DNA of 64,000 nucleotides from an uncultured Holophagaceae bacterium. GTDB lineage: Bacteria > Acidobacteriota > Holophagae > Holophagales > Holophagaceae. The notes below the pieces were generated by a model, which saw only the letters and a list, made by a program, of their open reading frames with translations, was not told the DNA's origin and did not search any database. The DNA is taken from NCBI GenBank assembly GCA_903843705.1, contig CAIMQW010000298.1, positions 1-64,000 of the forward strand, read 5' to 3'. This document shows positions 36,873 through 47,161 of the stretch, one piece after another. Positions within the stretch are counted from its first letter, which is position 1, and each line of letters begins with the position of its first letter. The translations under genes were made by a program, and so were the position numbers.

Positions 36873-37745
36873 ATGGAAGCCTTTGCCGACTTCTGGGCCA
36901 CCTACAGCACGCTCATCTTCACGGTGGGCATCCACGCGCTGCTCGCCCTCTCCCTCTGGTTGACCCTCTCCTGCGGCCTGCTCTCCCTGGCCAACGCGGC
37001 CTTCATGGGCATCGGCGCCTACACGGCGGCGCTGTTGACCCTGCATCTGCACTGGCCCTTCCCCATGGTCCTGGCGGCCGGCGGACTGGCTCCGGCGGTT
37101 GTGGCCCTGGTCATCGGGGCCCCGACGCTCCGCCTATCGGGGGTCTACCTGGCCATGGCGACGCTGGCCTTCGGCGAGGTGACCCGCATCCTGGTCCTCA
37201 ACCTGGAGATCACCGGCGGCCCCGAGGGACTGAACGGGATCCCGCTGCTCACCACCTGGTGGCACATCGTCCTGATCCTCGCGGCGGCTGGCTACGCCCT
37301 GGCCCGTCTGCGGCGCTCCCGCATGGGGCGGGCCTTCGAGGCCATCCGGGAGGACGAGGTGGCGGCGCGGATGATGGGCATCGACGTGGAAGGGCACAAG
37401 CTCGCAGCCTTCACGCTTGGGGCCGTACTGGCGGGGCTCGCGGGGGCCCTGAACGCCCACTCCACCTTCTTCATCAGTCCCCGGGAGTACGGCTTCGAGA
37501 ACGCCGTGGACATCCTGACCATGACCATCCTGGGCGGCATCTCCAGCCTCATCGGCCCCGTGCTGGGGGCCACCATCCTCACCCTGCTGCCAGAGCTCCT
37601 GCGCTTTCTCCATGCCTACCGGCTGGCGGTGAACGGCCTGATCCTCATCGGCGTGGTGCTGTTCCTCCCCACAGGGCTGTGGGACTCCCGCCGCCTCGGT
37701 CAGATGCTCCGCGCCTGGCGCACCCGCTGGGAGGGAAAGCCATGA
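36873..37745 (+). CDS. livM: Branched-chain amino acid ABC transporter permease
   Basis: LSLANAAFMGIGAYTAALL; MGIDVEGHKLAAFTLGAVLAGLAGAL. Confidence 0.93.
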   Translation: MEAFADFWATYSTLIFTVGIHALLALSLWLTLSCGLLSLANAAFMGIGAYTAALLTLHLHWPFPMVLAAGGLAPAVVALVIGAPTLRLSGVYLAMATLAFGEVTRILVLNLEITGGPEGLNGIPLLTTWWHIVLILAAAGYALARLRRSRMGRAFEAIREDEVAARMMGIDVEGHKLAAFTLGAVLAGLAGALNAHSTFFISPREYGFENAVDILTMTILGGISSLIGPVLGATILTLLPELLRFLHAYRLAVNGLILIGVVLFLPTGLWDSRRLGQMLRAWRTRWEGKP

Positions 37746-38521
37746 GCATGCTGTCCAGCCGTGGCCTCGGGAAGCACTTCGGCGGGCTCCAGGTCCTGCA
37801 CGACGTGAACCTCGAGGTGCCAGGCGGCGCCATCTTCGCGCTCATCGGTCCCAACGGCGCGGGCAAGACCACGGTCTTCAACCTGGTGACGGGACTCCTG
37901 CGGCCCTCGGCCGGCGCCATCAGCTTCGAGGGCCAGGACCTCGCTGGCATCGCGCCCCACCGGATCACCCGGCTGGGCATCGCCCGCACCTTCCAGAACA
38001 TCCGCCTCTTTCCCGACATGACCCTGCTGCAGAACGTCATGGTGGGCCGGCACCACCTGACGAACTACAGCGGCATCGCGGCCCTCTTCGCGCTGCCGTC
38101 CTTCCGGGAGGCCGAGCGGCGCTCCCGCGAGCGGGCCCTGGAGCTGCTCTCCTGGGTTAAGCTGGACCACAAGGCCGAGTCCACCGCCGACAACCTCTCC
38201 TATGGCGAACAGCGGAAGCTGGAGTTCGCCCGGGCCCTGGCCACCGAGCCCAAGCTGCTGCTGCTCGACGAGCCCGTGGCGGGCATGAACTCGACTGAGA
38301 AGGCCGTGCTGATGGAGGAGATCCGGAACATCCGCGACCGCGGCTATGGTGTCTTCCTCATCGAGCACGACATGCGCTTCGTCATGAACCTCTGCGACCG
38401 GGTCGCCGTGCTCAACTTCGGTCGGATCATCGCCGAGGGCGCCCCGGAGGAGATCCGCAACAACCCCGAGGTCATCGAGGCCTACCTGGGCCGCGGCGAC
38501 GAGGCGGAGGTGCTGCCATGA
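37742..38521 (+). CDS. livG: Branched-chain amino acid ABC transporter ATP-binding protein
   Basis: GPNGAGKTTVFNLVTG; LSYGEQRKLEFARAL; LLDEPVAGMN. Confidence 0.95.
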   Translation: MSMLSSRGLGKHFGGLQVLHDVNLEVPGGAIFALIGPNGAGKTTVFNLVTGLLRPSAGAISFEGQDLAGIAPHRITRLGIARTFQNIRLFPDMTLLQNVMVGRHHLTNYSGIAALFALPSFREAERRSRERALELLSWVKLDHKAESTADNLSYGEQRKLEFARALATEPKLLLLDEPVAGMNSTEKAVLMEEIRNIRDRGYGVFLIEHDMRFVMNLCDRVAVLNFGRIIAEGAPEEIRNNPEVIEAYLGRGDEAEVLP

Positions 38522-39231
38522 GCGTCCTGCTGGAGGTCCAGGACCTTGCGGTGGCCTACGGGCACATCGACGCCGTCAAAGGCGTCTCCTTCCAGCTCGA
38601 GGAGGGCAAGATCACCGCTCTGGTGGGAGCCAACGGCGCCGGTAAGAGCACCACCCTGCTGGCACTCTCCGGCCTGTTGCATCCCAAGGCTGGCTCCGTG
38701 CGCTTCGCGGGCGAGGACATCACGGGCCTTGCCCCGCACCAGATCGTGAGGCGGGGTATCGTCCAGGTGGCCGAGGGGCGGGCCATCCTCACCACGCTCA
38801 CGGTGCGGGAGAACCTGGACCTGGGGGCCTACACCCGCCGGGACCGGGCTGGGGTGGCCGACAGCCTGGCGCGGGTGTTCCACCTCTTCCCGCTGCTGGA
38901 GGAGCGCACCCGGCAATACGCGGGCAACCTCTCCGGGGGCGAGCAGCAGATGCTGGCCATCGGGCGGGGCCTGATGGCGAAACCCCGACTGCTGCTGCTG
39001 GACGAGCCCTCCATGGGACTGGCCCCCCTCATGGTCCAGGAGATCTTCCGCACCCTCGTCGAGATCAACCGCGACGGTCTGACGGTCCTGCTGGTGGAGC
39101 AGAACGTCCGCCAGGCGCTGAAGATCTCCGCGCAGGGCTACGTCCTGGAGACTGGCCTGGTCGTGCTGGCAGATACCGGGGCCAGCCTGCTGGTGAACCC
39201 CAAGGTCGCCGAACACTACCTAGGCGGCTGA
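38518..39231 (+). CDS. livF: Branched-chain amino acid ABC transporter ATP-binding protein
   Basis: GANGAGKSTTLLALSG; LSGGEQQMLAIGRGL; LLDEPSMGLAP. Confidence 0.95.
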   Translation: MSVLLEVQDLAVAYGHIDAVKGVSFQLEEGKITALVGANGAGKSTTLLALSGLLHPKAGSVRFAGEDITGLAPHQIVRRGIVQVAEGRAILTTLTVRENLDLGAYTRRDRAGVADSLARVFHLFPLLEERTRQYAGNLSGGEQQMLAIGRGLMAKPRLLLLDEPSMGLAPLMVQEIFRTLVEINRDGLTVLLVEQNVRQALKISAQGYVLETGLVVLADTGASLLVNPKVAEHYLGG

Positions 39232-41757
39232 TCAGACTCTCCCCGGCGGCCCTGCCAGGATGCCCCGCAGGCGGTGGGTGAGCTGGGCCACGGTGAAGGG
39301 CTTGCGGAGCAGGGGCGCATCCAGCCGGGCCAAGCCGTGGGGGCCCAGCTCGTTGGCGGTGTAGCCGGACATGTACAGCACCCGGAGGGAGGGATGCGAG
39401 GCCACCAGATCCGTCGCCAGGACGGGGCCGCTGTCCCCGGGCATGATCACGTCCGTGAGCAGGAGGTCGATGCCGGCGGGGTTGCTCCGGAAGATCCAGC
39501 GGGCCTCCTCGGCGTCCCGGGCCGCCAGCACCTTGTAGCCATGCGCCATGAGGCACCCCTGGGTGGACTCCCGCACGGCGGGTTCGTCCTCCACCAGCAG
39601 GATGGTCTCGCTGCCCCGCAGGGCCTCGGACCCGCTGGGCGCATCCGGTGCCGCCACCGGGGCCGTGGAGCGTGGAAAGGCCAGACGGATGGTGGTGCCG
39701 TCGCCGGGCTTTGACCAGACATCGATGCCGCCCTGGGCGGACTTCAGCAGGCCGTAGACCGAGGCCAAACCCAGCCCGGTGCCCTTGCCGCGGCTCTTGG
39801 TGGTGAAGAAGGGCTCGAAGAGGTGCTGCAGGGTGGCCTCATCCATGCCGGTGCCGGAATCCGTGACATCCAGGACCACGTTCTCTCCGGAGTCGATGGG
39901 CAGATAGGGCGTGATGACGGTCTCCTGGACCCGCTGGTTGCGGAGCCGGAGGGTGAGCTTGCCGCCGTCGGGCATGGCGTCCCGGGCGTTGGCGGCCAGG
40001 TTCAGGAGGGCCTGCTCCAGCTCGTTGGGGTCCATGGTGATAGACCAGGCCTGGGGATCCAGATCCAGGACCAGGCGGACCTGCTCGCCCAAGAGGCCCT
40101 CCAGGAGCGGCGCCACGCCCTGGATCAGATCCCCCGGATCGATGGTCTTGGACTGGGGCGAGTCCTTGCGGCAGAAGGAGAGCAGGCGGCCGGTCAGCAC
40201 GGCGCCGCGGGTGGCGGCCCCGTAGATCCGCCGCAGGTCCTGCGCTGCTGGGTGGCCCTCTGGAAGGTGGGTCTCCGCCAGCTCTGCGTTGCCGAGAATG
40301 GCGCTCAGCAGGTTGTTGAAGTCATGGGCGATGCCGCCGGCTAGGCGGCCCACGGCCTCCATCTTCTGCGACTCCCGCAGCTGGTCCTCCAGCCGGTGGC
40401 GCTCGGTGATGTCCCGGGCATTCAGCACCAGACCGTGGACGGTGGGGTCGGCCAGGTGATCGCTGCCCGAGATCTCGAGGATCCGCCAGCTGCCGTCCGT
40501 GTGCCGCATCCGGCACTGGTGGATGAGGGGCTGGGACTGCCGGAGCAGTGCCTTCAGGAAGATCGTGGTCGCCGCCGCGTCGTCGGCATGGATGAGATCC
40601 CTGAGACCCTGGCCGGTTAGGTCCTCGGGAGCGAGGCCCAGCACCTTGGTCGCTGCCGGGCTCGCGAAGCTCACCTCGCCCTGTGGATCCAAGACCAGGA
40701 CCAGATCCGAGGAATGCCGGACCAGGGCCACGAAGCGGGACTGGACCTGGGCGGTGGCAGCCTCGGCGGCGAGCCGGGCGGTCTCCCGCAGGGCCAGGGA
40801 TTCCCGGAGGAGCAGGACGACGATGAGCAGCAGAATCCCCACCAGCATCTTCTGGGCCGTGGCGGCATCCACCGAGCCATGGAGGAGCAGGTAGGCCAGG
40901 CCGATGGAGACGAAGAGGATGGTGAGCATGGGCACAGGGCTCACCGTGGCGGGCCGGAGGGGCTGCGCAGGCGCAGGGTCGGTCCGGATCCGCCAGCTCC
41001 CCAGGAGGGTCAGCACCAGGGCGAGGGCGTTGCCGATGTTCACCCAGTAGCGGATGCCCGCCTGCATGGCCTGGGCGATCTCCATGGCGAAGACCAGGTC
41101 CGCCAGCCAGGAGATGCCCAGGCCCGCCAGAAGGAGGTTCATCCCTAGCCGCGAGGGGAAGGGCACGGACTGGAGCAGGACCTTGTTCAGGACCATCACC
41201 CCCACGAAGGCCATGAGCGGGTAGGCGGCACTGAGGACGGCAGCGAGATTCAGGGAGCGTTGCAGGGTCGGTTGCACCACGAAGACCCAGACCGGGGCCC
41301 CGACGCCGACGATGAACGCCGCGCTGTCCAGGAGCACCCGCCAGAAGCCGGGAAGGGGCGGGCTGGCCTTGGGTAGGCGGTAGAGGCCCATGAAGGTGAG
41401 GGGGTAGGCGGACAGGTAGAAGATGTCCACTAGGCCGAGGTTGGCGAGCTGACCCTGGAGGTTGGAGGTGAAGGGAAAGAGCAGCCCAGCCACCACGGAC
41501 GAGAGCCAGGCCCCCGCCAGCCAGCGGGTGGCCGAACGGTAGCCTTCTGGCAGGTCCGGTCGGGCCGAGGCCTTCCAGAGTGTCCAGGCCGTTGCCCCCT
41601 GCAGCAGCATCAGGTAGCCGATCTCCAGGATGCGGTGTCCGGTCGTGGGCTCCGGATAGGTGGTGAGCCAGGCCACATAGACCGGGGCACAGCCAAGCAG
41701 GCCCAGGAGCCAGAGTGGGCCCCGGGGGAGCGGAGCAGAGGTGGTTCCAGAAGGCAT
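39232..41757 (-). CDS. Hybrid sensor histidine kinase (7-9 TM, PAS, HisKA, HATPase, REC)
   Basis: [19 protein letters not shown]-box, [16 protein letters not shown], receiver [14 protein letters not shown]. Confidence 0.93.
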   Translation of the reverse strand: MPSGTTSAPLPRGPLWLLGLLGCAPVYVAWLTTYPEPTTGHRILEIGYLMLLQGATAWTLWKASARPDLPEGYRSATRWLAGAWLSSVVAGLLFPFTSNLQGQLANLGLVDIFYLSAYPLTFMGLYRLPKASPPLPGFWRVLLDSAAFIVGVGAPVWVFVVQPTLQRSLNLAAVLSAAYPLMAFVGVMVLNKVLLQSVPFPSRLGMNLLLAGLGISWLADLVFAMEIAQAMQAGIRYWVNIGNALALVLTLLGSWRIRTDPAPAQPLRPATVSPVPMLTILFVSIGLAYLLLHGSVDAATAQKMLVGILLLIVVLLLRESLALRETARLAAEAATAQVQSRFVALVRHSSDLVLVLDPQGEVSFASPAATKVLGLAPEDLTGQGLRDLIHADDAAATTIFLKALLRQSQPLIHQCRMRHTDGSWRILEISGSDHLADPTVHGLVLNARDITERHRLEDQLRESQKMEAVGRLAGGIAHDFNNLLSAILGNAELAETHLPEGHPAAQDLRRIYGAATRGAVLTGRLLSFCRKDSPQSKTIDPGDLIQGVAPLLEGLLGEQVRLVLDLDPQAWSITMDPNELEQALLNLAANARDAMPDGGKLTLRLRNQRVQETVITPYLPIDSGENVVLDVTDSGTGMDEATLQHLFEPFFTTKSRGKGTGLGLASVYGLLKSAQGGIDVWSKPGDGTTIRLAFPRSTAPVAAPDAPSGSEALRGSETILLVEDEPAVRESTQGCLMAHGYKVLAARDAEEARWIFRSNPAGIDLLLTDVIMPGDSGPVLATDLVASHPSLRVLYMSGYTANELGPHGLARLDAPLLRKPFTVAQLTHRLRGILAGPPGRV

Positions 41758-41876
41758 GCGGTCCCGGTCAATGGGAGAGGAAGGGCGCGTGGGCGCTCAC
41801 TCCTCCTTCGGCAGCTAAGCCCAAGGCATGAATCGGAGCCAGTATTTTTTTCCCGACCTTGGGGGTGGGCGTCCGC

Positions 41877-43772
41877 TCAGATCTCCAGGTAGGTGTGCAG
41901 CTTCCGCTCTTCGGTGAGAAGGACCCGCAGGGCCTCGGCGGCATCGTTCTTGGCGCTGGCCTTACGCTTGGTCTGGGGCCCCTGGATCAGCACGTCGGGA
42001 TCGTAGTGGACACTGCGCAGCACGTGATCCACGGTGTCGCCCTTGACGATGTGCTGGATCTTGAAGGTGTCGTCCTCGTGGACCATGATGTGCGCCTCGT
42101 TGGGGGCGCCGAAGAGGTTGTGCCGCATGCCCAGGATGTCCTGGTATGCACCGGTCAGGAAGAAGGCCACGTAGTAGGCCTCGCCGCCCCGGGGCTCGTG
42201 GAGCGGGATCTCGTCGCGGACGTCCTTCAGATCGATGAACTTCTCCATCTTCCCGTCGCTGTCGCAGGTGATGTCGCAGAGCGTCGCGGACAGGCCCGGC
42301 TTCTCCTTCAGGCGGTGGATGGGCATGACCGGGAAGAGCTGCTCGATGGCCCAGTGGTCGGGCATGGACTGGAAGATGCTGAAGTTGGCGATGAGCTTGT
42401 CGGCCAAGCTCTTGTTGAGGTCCTGGAACTCCTCGGGCACGTACTTGAGGCTCTTGCTGCTGAGGATGCGCGACAGCTTCCGGCAGACCTCCCAGAACAG
42501 TGTCTCGCCCTTGCTGCGATCCTCCAGACCCAGGTAGCCCAGGTTGAAGAGCGTGAGCATCTCGTCCTTCTGGGTGATGGCGTCGTGGTACATCTCGGCG
42601 AAGTTCTTGATGGAGATGTTGTCCCGGGTGTAGGCCAGCTCCTTGAGGATCTGCGGCTCGTTGCCCGTGAGGGTCACGGTGTATTTAGTGTGCGTGGTGT
42701 CGATGAGGCCGATGATGTCCACCACCACCACCTCGTGGTAGGCCACGATGGCGCGGCCCGACTCGCTGAGCAGGTCCGGCATGGGCACCTGTTCCTGGGT
42801 GCAGATGTCCTTGGTGGTGTAGACCACGTCTGCGGCGTACTCGGAGATGGTGTAGTTCATGGAGCTACTGAAGGTGGTCTTGCTGCCGTCGTAGTCCACG
42901 CCGAGGCCGCCGCCCACGTTCAGGTAGCGGATGGGCACGCCCATCTTGCGGAGCTTGGCGTAGATGCGGGTGGCTTCCTTCATGGCCGACTTGATCTTGC
43001 GGATGTCCGTGATCTGGCTGCCGATGTGGAAGTGCAGCTCGATGATCGAGTCCAGGAGGTCGCGCTTCTCTAGCACTTCGACGGCGTCCAGGATCTCCCG
43101 GGTGGTGAGGCCGAATTTGGCGTGGTCGCCGGCGCTGGTCTCCCACTTGCCGGAGCCCTGGGCGTTGAGCTTGGCCCGCAGGCCGATGAGGGGCTCGACC
43201 TTGAGCTCCTTGGCCACCTTGAGGATCAGGGGCAGCTCGGTCATCTTCTCGACGGTGATGACCACCTTGCGCCCGGCCTTGCGGGCCAGCAGGGCCATGC
43301 GGATGAAGGACTCGTCCTTGTAGCCGTTGCAGAGCACCAAGGCTTCGGGGTGCAGGTCTAGGCTGAGGGCGATGATCAATTCGGGCTTGGAGCCCGCCTC
43401 GAGGCCGTAGTGGTACTTGTTGCCGGCGCGGACGATCTCTTCGACCACTTCCTTGGTCTGGTTGGTCTTCACCGGGTAGACGCCCTGGTAGCCGCCTTCG
43501 TAGCCGAACTCGTTGATGGCGTGCCTGAAGGCCTCGTTGACCTCGACTACACGGTGGGCCAGGACCTGAGGGAAGCGCAGGTTCAGGGGTGTCCGGAGGC
43601 CCTTCTTCTTGAGCTGCTGGATGATCTCGTAGACATCGCAGCTGAGGGCATCGTCCTGGGTGGGGGTGATCTCGAGGTGCCCCTTGGCGTTGATGCCGAA
43701 GTAGCCATTTCCCCATTCTTTTACGCCATACAGCGCCGTTGCGTCCTGGACAGTCCAGTGCTTCATGGGCAT
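41877..43772 (-). CDS. speA: Biosynthetic arginine decarboxylase
   Basis: YPVKTNQTKEVVEEIVRAG, LEAGSKPEL, YLNVGGGLGVDYDGSKT; start chosen at MPMKHWTVQDATALYGV. Confidence 0.95.
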   Translation of the reverse strand: MPMKHWTVQDATALYGVKEWGNGYFGINAKGHLEITPTQDDALSCDVYEIIQQLKKKGLRTPLNLRFPQVLAHRVVEVNEAFRHAINEFGYEGGYQGVYPVKTNQTKEVVEEIVRAGNKYHYGLEAGSKPELIIALSLDLHPEALVLCNGYKDESFIRMALLARKAGRKVVITVEKMTELPLILKVAKELKVEPLIGLRAKLNAQGSGKWETSAGDHAKFGLTTREILDAVEVLEKRDLLDSIIELHFHIGSQITDIRKIKSAMKEATRIYAKLRKMGVPIRYLNVGGGLGVDYDGSKTTFSSSMNYTISEYAADVVYTTKDICTQEQVPMPDLLSESGRAIVAYHEVVVVDIIGLIDTTHTKYTVTLTGNEPQILKELAYTRDNISIKNFAEMYHDAITQKDEMLTLFNLGYLGLEDRSKGETLFWEVCRKLSRILSSKSLKYVPEEFQDLNKSLADKLIANFSIFQSMPDHWAIEQLFPVMPIHRLKEKPGLSATLCDITCDSDGKMEKFIDLKDVRDEIPLHEPRGGEAYYVAFFLTGAYQDILGMRHNLFGAPNEAHIMVHEDDTFKIQHIVKGDTVDHVLRSVHYDPDVLIQGPQTKRKASAKNDAAEALRVLLTEERKLHTYLEI

Positions 43773-43857
43773 TCCAGGGGCCTCCTTGAATCGGGGCGGC
43801 CACCTTCGGCCGGAAGCTTGTTTATAGAAAAAAAAGCCGAATAACTCCAATGAAAAT

Positions 43858-44820
43858 TTAGGATTTCTCGATTCGGGCCAGGGTTGCCCGCCAGTGGCGG
43901 TCCCGGACGCGCCTCAGGGCGGTCCTCCGGGTGAGCTTCCGCCACTGGGCGGCACCGCGCGGCAACTCGCTGGCTGGGCGGGTATGCAGCGGGCTGAGGC
44001 CGCCCCAGAGGGTCGAATCGCCCCAGACCGGGGCCCGGTTCCAGGGGCAGGCCTCCTGGCAGGCATCGCAGCCCGCAGCCCACTGGCTGGTGGCCATGGC
44101 CGCCGCCACCTCGGCGGGGGGTTCGGCCTCGGTCTCGATGGTGTAGGTGGTCAGGCAGCTGGCCGGATCCAGGAGGAAGGGGGTCAGCGCCCCGGAGGGA
44201 CAGGCCTCCAGGCAGGCGGTGCAGGTGCCGCAGTGCTCTGCCGTGAACGGCTCGTCCGGTGGCAGCTCCACGGACAGCAGCAGGACCCCCAGAAAGCCCC
44301 AGGACCCCTCCTTGCCGGCGATGAGCAGGGTGTGCTTGCCCTGCCAGCCCAGCCCGGCCCGGGCGGCCAGCTGGCGCTCCAGCAGGGGGGCCGTGTCCAC
44401 GCAGACCCGCCCCTCCAGTCCCGGCCAGCGGGCCTGGGCGGCCTCCAGCAGGCGGGTCAGGCGGGGCTTCAGGAGCATGTGGTAGTCCGGCCCCCACAGG
44501 TAGCGGCTCAGCTTCAGGCTGCCCGGGGCGGCCCCGGGCAGGGCCTCGGGGCGGGCGGAGGGAAAGAAGGCCACCAGGGCGGTGCGGGCCAGGGGGAAGA
44601 CGGCCCGGGGATCCGCCAGGATCGCGGGATCCAGGTAGGACAGGAGGGCGCCTCGGCCCTCCTGGAACCAGGTTTCGAGGCGTGCTGCCTCGGCTGCGAA
44701 GGGGTCGCAGGGGGCGAAACCCGCCAGGGCAAAGCCCGCCGAAAGCGCTTCGGCATGAAGCCAGCCCTTGAAAGCCAAGGGATCCAGGTGTTCAACTGGC
44801 ACGCGAAGGCCACCTCCCAT
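43858..44820 (-). CDS. queG: Epoxyqueuosine reductase
   Basis: CVDTAPLLERQLAARAGLGWQGKHTLLI; C-GTCTACLEACPSGAL; CDACQEACPWNRAP. Confidence 0.93.
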   Translation of the reverse strand: MGGGLRVPVEHLDPLAFKGWLHAEALSAGFALAGFAPCDPFAAEAARLETWFQEGRGALLSYLDPAILADPRAVFPLARTALVAFFPSARPEALPGAAPGSLKLSRYLWGPDYHMLLKPRLTRLLEAAQARWPGLEGRVCVDTAPLLERQLAARAGLGWQGKHTLLIAGKEGSWGFLGVLLLSVELPPDEPFTAEHCGTCTACLEACPSGALTPFLLDPASCLTTYTIETEAEPPAEVAAAMATSQWAAGCDACQEACPWNRAPVWGDSTLWGGLSPLHTRPASELPRGAAQWRKLTRRTALRRVRDRHWRATLARIEKS

Positions 44821-45385
44821 GGACATTCTTACCCTCGAACTCCTCGACGTCACGGTCTTCCAGGCTCTGCTGGAGCTGCGGGCCCTCTTGGCGGAGCATC
44901 CGGGCGAGCCCATGCGCATCCTGGGCGAGGAGGACCTGCTCCGCCTCAACGTGGTGGGCTTCCTGGAGAAGCAGGGTCGCATCGTCCGGACGACCCAGCC
45001 CGGCAACCCCTGGGAGGTGCAGGTGGCAGCCGCCTCCCGCCCCCTGGCTCCGATCGTGCCCGCGGCCCCGCTGCGGCTGCCGGTGCTGCTGCTGCGGAGC
45101 GCCTTTGCCCCCGGCGACCGGGCCCTGGGCCGGCGCCTGCTGCTGGAGACCCTGGCCCTGCTGGAGGCGGGCACCCCCTGGCTCTGCCTCGCCCACCAGG
45201 CCGTGGAGCTGCTGGAGGACCCCGGGGCCCTGGTCATCCTGGAAGGCCTGCGGGGTCGGGGCATCCCGGTCCACGTCTCGGCGGCAAGCCTGGCCCATAG
45301 CGGCCTGGGTCCCACCACCTTCGACCAGGTCTCCGATGAAGGCTGGCAGAAGCTCCTTTCGCGCGGCGGCTTGACCGTGCTGTAG
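44819..45385 (+). CDS. YedF-like protein (TusA-like plus DsrE-like) lacking catalytic cysteines
   Basis: TusA-like N-terminus VFQALLELRALLAEHPGEPMRIL; DsrE-like C-terminus RSAFAPGDRALGRRLLLETLALLEAG...VELLEDPGALVILEGLRGRGIPVHVS. Confidence 0.55.
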   Translation: MDILTLELLDVTVFQALLELRALLAEHPGEPMRILGEEDLLRLNVVGFLEKQGRIVRTTQPGNPWEVQVAAASRPLAPIVPAAPLRLPVLLLRSAFAPGDRALGRRLLLETLALLEAGTPWLCLAHQAVELLEDPGALVILEGLRGRGIPVHVSAASLAHSGLGPTTFDQVSDEGWQKLLSRGGLTVL

Positions 45386-45412
45386 GCTGGTGGAGGAGCC
45401 CATGCCCTCCCG

Positions 45413-46060
45413 ATGAACCTGCCCAACATTCTCTCCGTTGCCCGCATCCTTATGGTGCCGGTGCTGGTTGTCGTCCTGATGACGAAGGTGACGAATCATG
45501 AGGTCATCGGGGTGGTCGTCTTTTGGATCGCCTCCATCACGGACTGGCTGGACGGCTACCTGGCCCGCCGCTGGAAGCAGGTGACGACCCTGGGCAAGCT
45601 CCTGGATCCCCTGGCGGACAAGCTGCTGGTCTCTGGAGCGCTGATCTCGCTGGTAGAGCTCAACCTGGCCCCGGCGTGGATGACCTTCATCATCCTGGCG
45701 CGGGAGTTCGCCATCACAGGGCTGCGGGGCATCGCCAGCGAGGAAGGCCTCACCATCCCTGCCGGTACCGTGGGCAAATGGAAGATGGGCTTCCAGGTGG
45801 CGGCCATCTCCTGTCTCCTGCTCGGGCCCCGCCTGGACTACTGGCTCTACCTCTGGACCCGCTACGAGATCTTCTCCTTCTTCATCCAGCTCAACCGGCC
45901 CTACACCTTCTTCTGGGGCATGGGCGTCCTGCTGCTCTGGGGCGCCGTGATCCTGGCGATCTGGAGCGCGGTCTCCTACTTCCACGGCTTCTGGAAGGTG
46001 GTGGGACCCCGCATCATGGCCGAAAACAGCCACCTGACTGGCCCCGAGGACACCGAATGA
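45413..46060 (+). CDS. pgsA: CDP-diacylglycerol--glycerol-3-phosphate 3-phosphatidyltransferase
   Basis: MNLPNILSVARILMVPVLV; DWLDGYLARRWKQVTTLGKLLDPLADK (CDP-alcohol phosphotransferase motif). Confidence 0.95.
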   Translation: MNLPNILSVARILMVPVLVVVLMTKVTNHEVIGVVVFWIASITDWLDGYLARRWKQVTTLGKLLDPLADKLLVSGALISLVELNLAPAWMTFIILAREFAITGLRGIASEEGLTIPAGTVGKWKMGFQVAAISCLLLGPRLDYWLYLWTRYEIFSFFIQLNRPYTFFWGMGVLLLWGAVILAIWSAVSYFHGFWKVVGPRIMAENSHLTGPEDTE

Positions 46061-46674
46061 TCCGCAAGTACCTCCTCGCAGGCCTTTTTACTCTGCTGCC
46101 GCTGGTGGTGACCCTCTGGATCCTCAAGGGCATCTTCAACTCCCTGCTGGACATCTTCCGGGTTCCGCTGACCTGGCTGGCCCACCTGATGCGGATGCCG
46201 GACCCACCGACCTGGGGGCTGGCCCTCGTTTCGGCGGTGGGCACGCTGCTGCTGCTGGTCCTCGTCGGCGCCCTGGTGGGCAACTACGTCGGCCGCCAGC
46301 TCCTGACCTGGCTTGATGACGTGATGATGCATGTCCCCCTGGTCAAGTCCATCTATGGCGCCACGCGCCAGCTCATGGGCGCCATCCAATCGGGGCAGGG
46401 CGGCAGCTTCAAGGACGTGGTGATGGTGGAATGGCCCCACGCAGGGTCCTACACCCTGGGCTTCGTGGCCAGCCGGGACTGCTCCTGGGCCATGGACGGG
46501 GGGCCGGAGATGGTCGCGGTCTATGTGCCCACCGCCCCGAATCCCACCTCCGGCTACGTCGTCATGATCGAGGCCACCCGGGTGCGGCCCCTGCCGATCA
46601 ACGCCGATCAGGCCCTCACCTGGGCCGTCAGCGGCGGGGTCGTAGTGCCCGTCCCCTCCAGCCACCCCAAGTAA
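46057..46674 (+). CDS. DUF502 family membrane protein
   Basis: GLFTLLPLVVTLWIL; PLVKSIYGATRQLMGAI; VYVPTAPNPTSGYVVMI. Confidence 0.9.
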   Translation: MIRKYLLAGLFTLLPLVVTLWILKGIFNSLLDIFRVPLTWLAHLMRMPDPPTWGLALVSAVGTLLLLVLVGALVGNYVGRQLLTWLDDVMMHVPLVKSIYGATRQLMGAIQSGQGGSFKDVVMVEWPHAGSYTLGFVASRDCSWAMDGGPEMVAVYVPTAPNPTSGYVVMIEATRVRPLPINADQALTWAVSGGVVVPVPSSHPK

Positions 46675-46735
46675 GGACGGCCCCGGCAAGAGCCGGCTCC
46701 TGCCAACCAAGGAAGTTCCCCATGACGGTGCCCGA

Positions 46736-47161
46736 GTGAGTCTGCTGGTCTGGAACCCCGAGTGGGACACGGGCATTGCCCTGATCGACGCGCAGCACCG
46801 GATCCTGCTTGGGCAGGTAGACGTCCTCATGACCGCCATTCACGAAAATGATGTGGATCGCCACATGCCCAGCCTGCTGGCCTTCCTCGCCGACTATGTG
46901 GACGAGCACTTCCAGATGGAAGAGGAGAGGATGGCGGCCACGGGCTATCCCGGCATCGAGGGACACCGCGCCATTCACGACGGCATGCGCCGGGACGTGG
47001 CCAGCCTGGTCGAGCGCTTCGAGGTGAACTCGCAGACCCTCAACGAGGAGGTGCTCGACTTCCTCATGGACTGGCTCGTCAAGCACATCAACGGCGAAGA
47101 CCGCCGCCTGGCCCGGCACCTCCACCAGTGGGCCGATGCGAACCCGAGGACCCAGCCATGA
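46736..47161 (+). CDS. Bacteriohemerythrin
   Basis: GTG start; WDTGIALIDAQHRILLGQVD, DEHFQMEEERMAATGYPGIEGHRAIHD, DWLVKHINGEDR. Confidence 0.93.
   Translation: MSLLVWNPEWDTGIALIDAQHRILLGQVDVLMTAIHENDVDRHMPSLLAFLADYVDEHFQMEEERMAATGYPGIEGHRAIHDGMRRDVASLVERFEVNSQTLNEEVLDFLMDWLVKHINGEDRRLARHLHQWADANPRTQP

Noticed and set aside
41859-43073. 403-aa ORF antisense to speA
   Set aside because: Shadow frame rich in V/L/G/D/H; speA motifs lie on the opposite strand.
43894-45300. 468-aa ORF over queG and the YedF-like gene
   Set aside because: Antisense to queG and out of frame with the YedF-like gene; G/P/A/R-rich.
44818-45447. N-terminal extension of QueG to 45447
   Set aside because: Extension overlaps the opposite-strand YedF-like gene and reads as Arg/Ser-rich; conserved QueG sequence begins near 44820.
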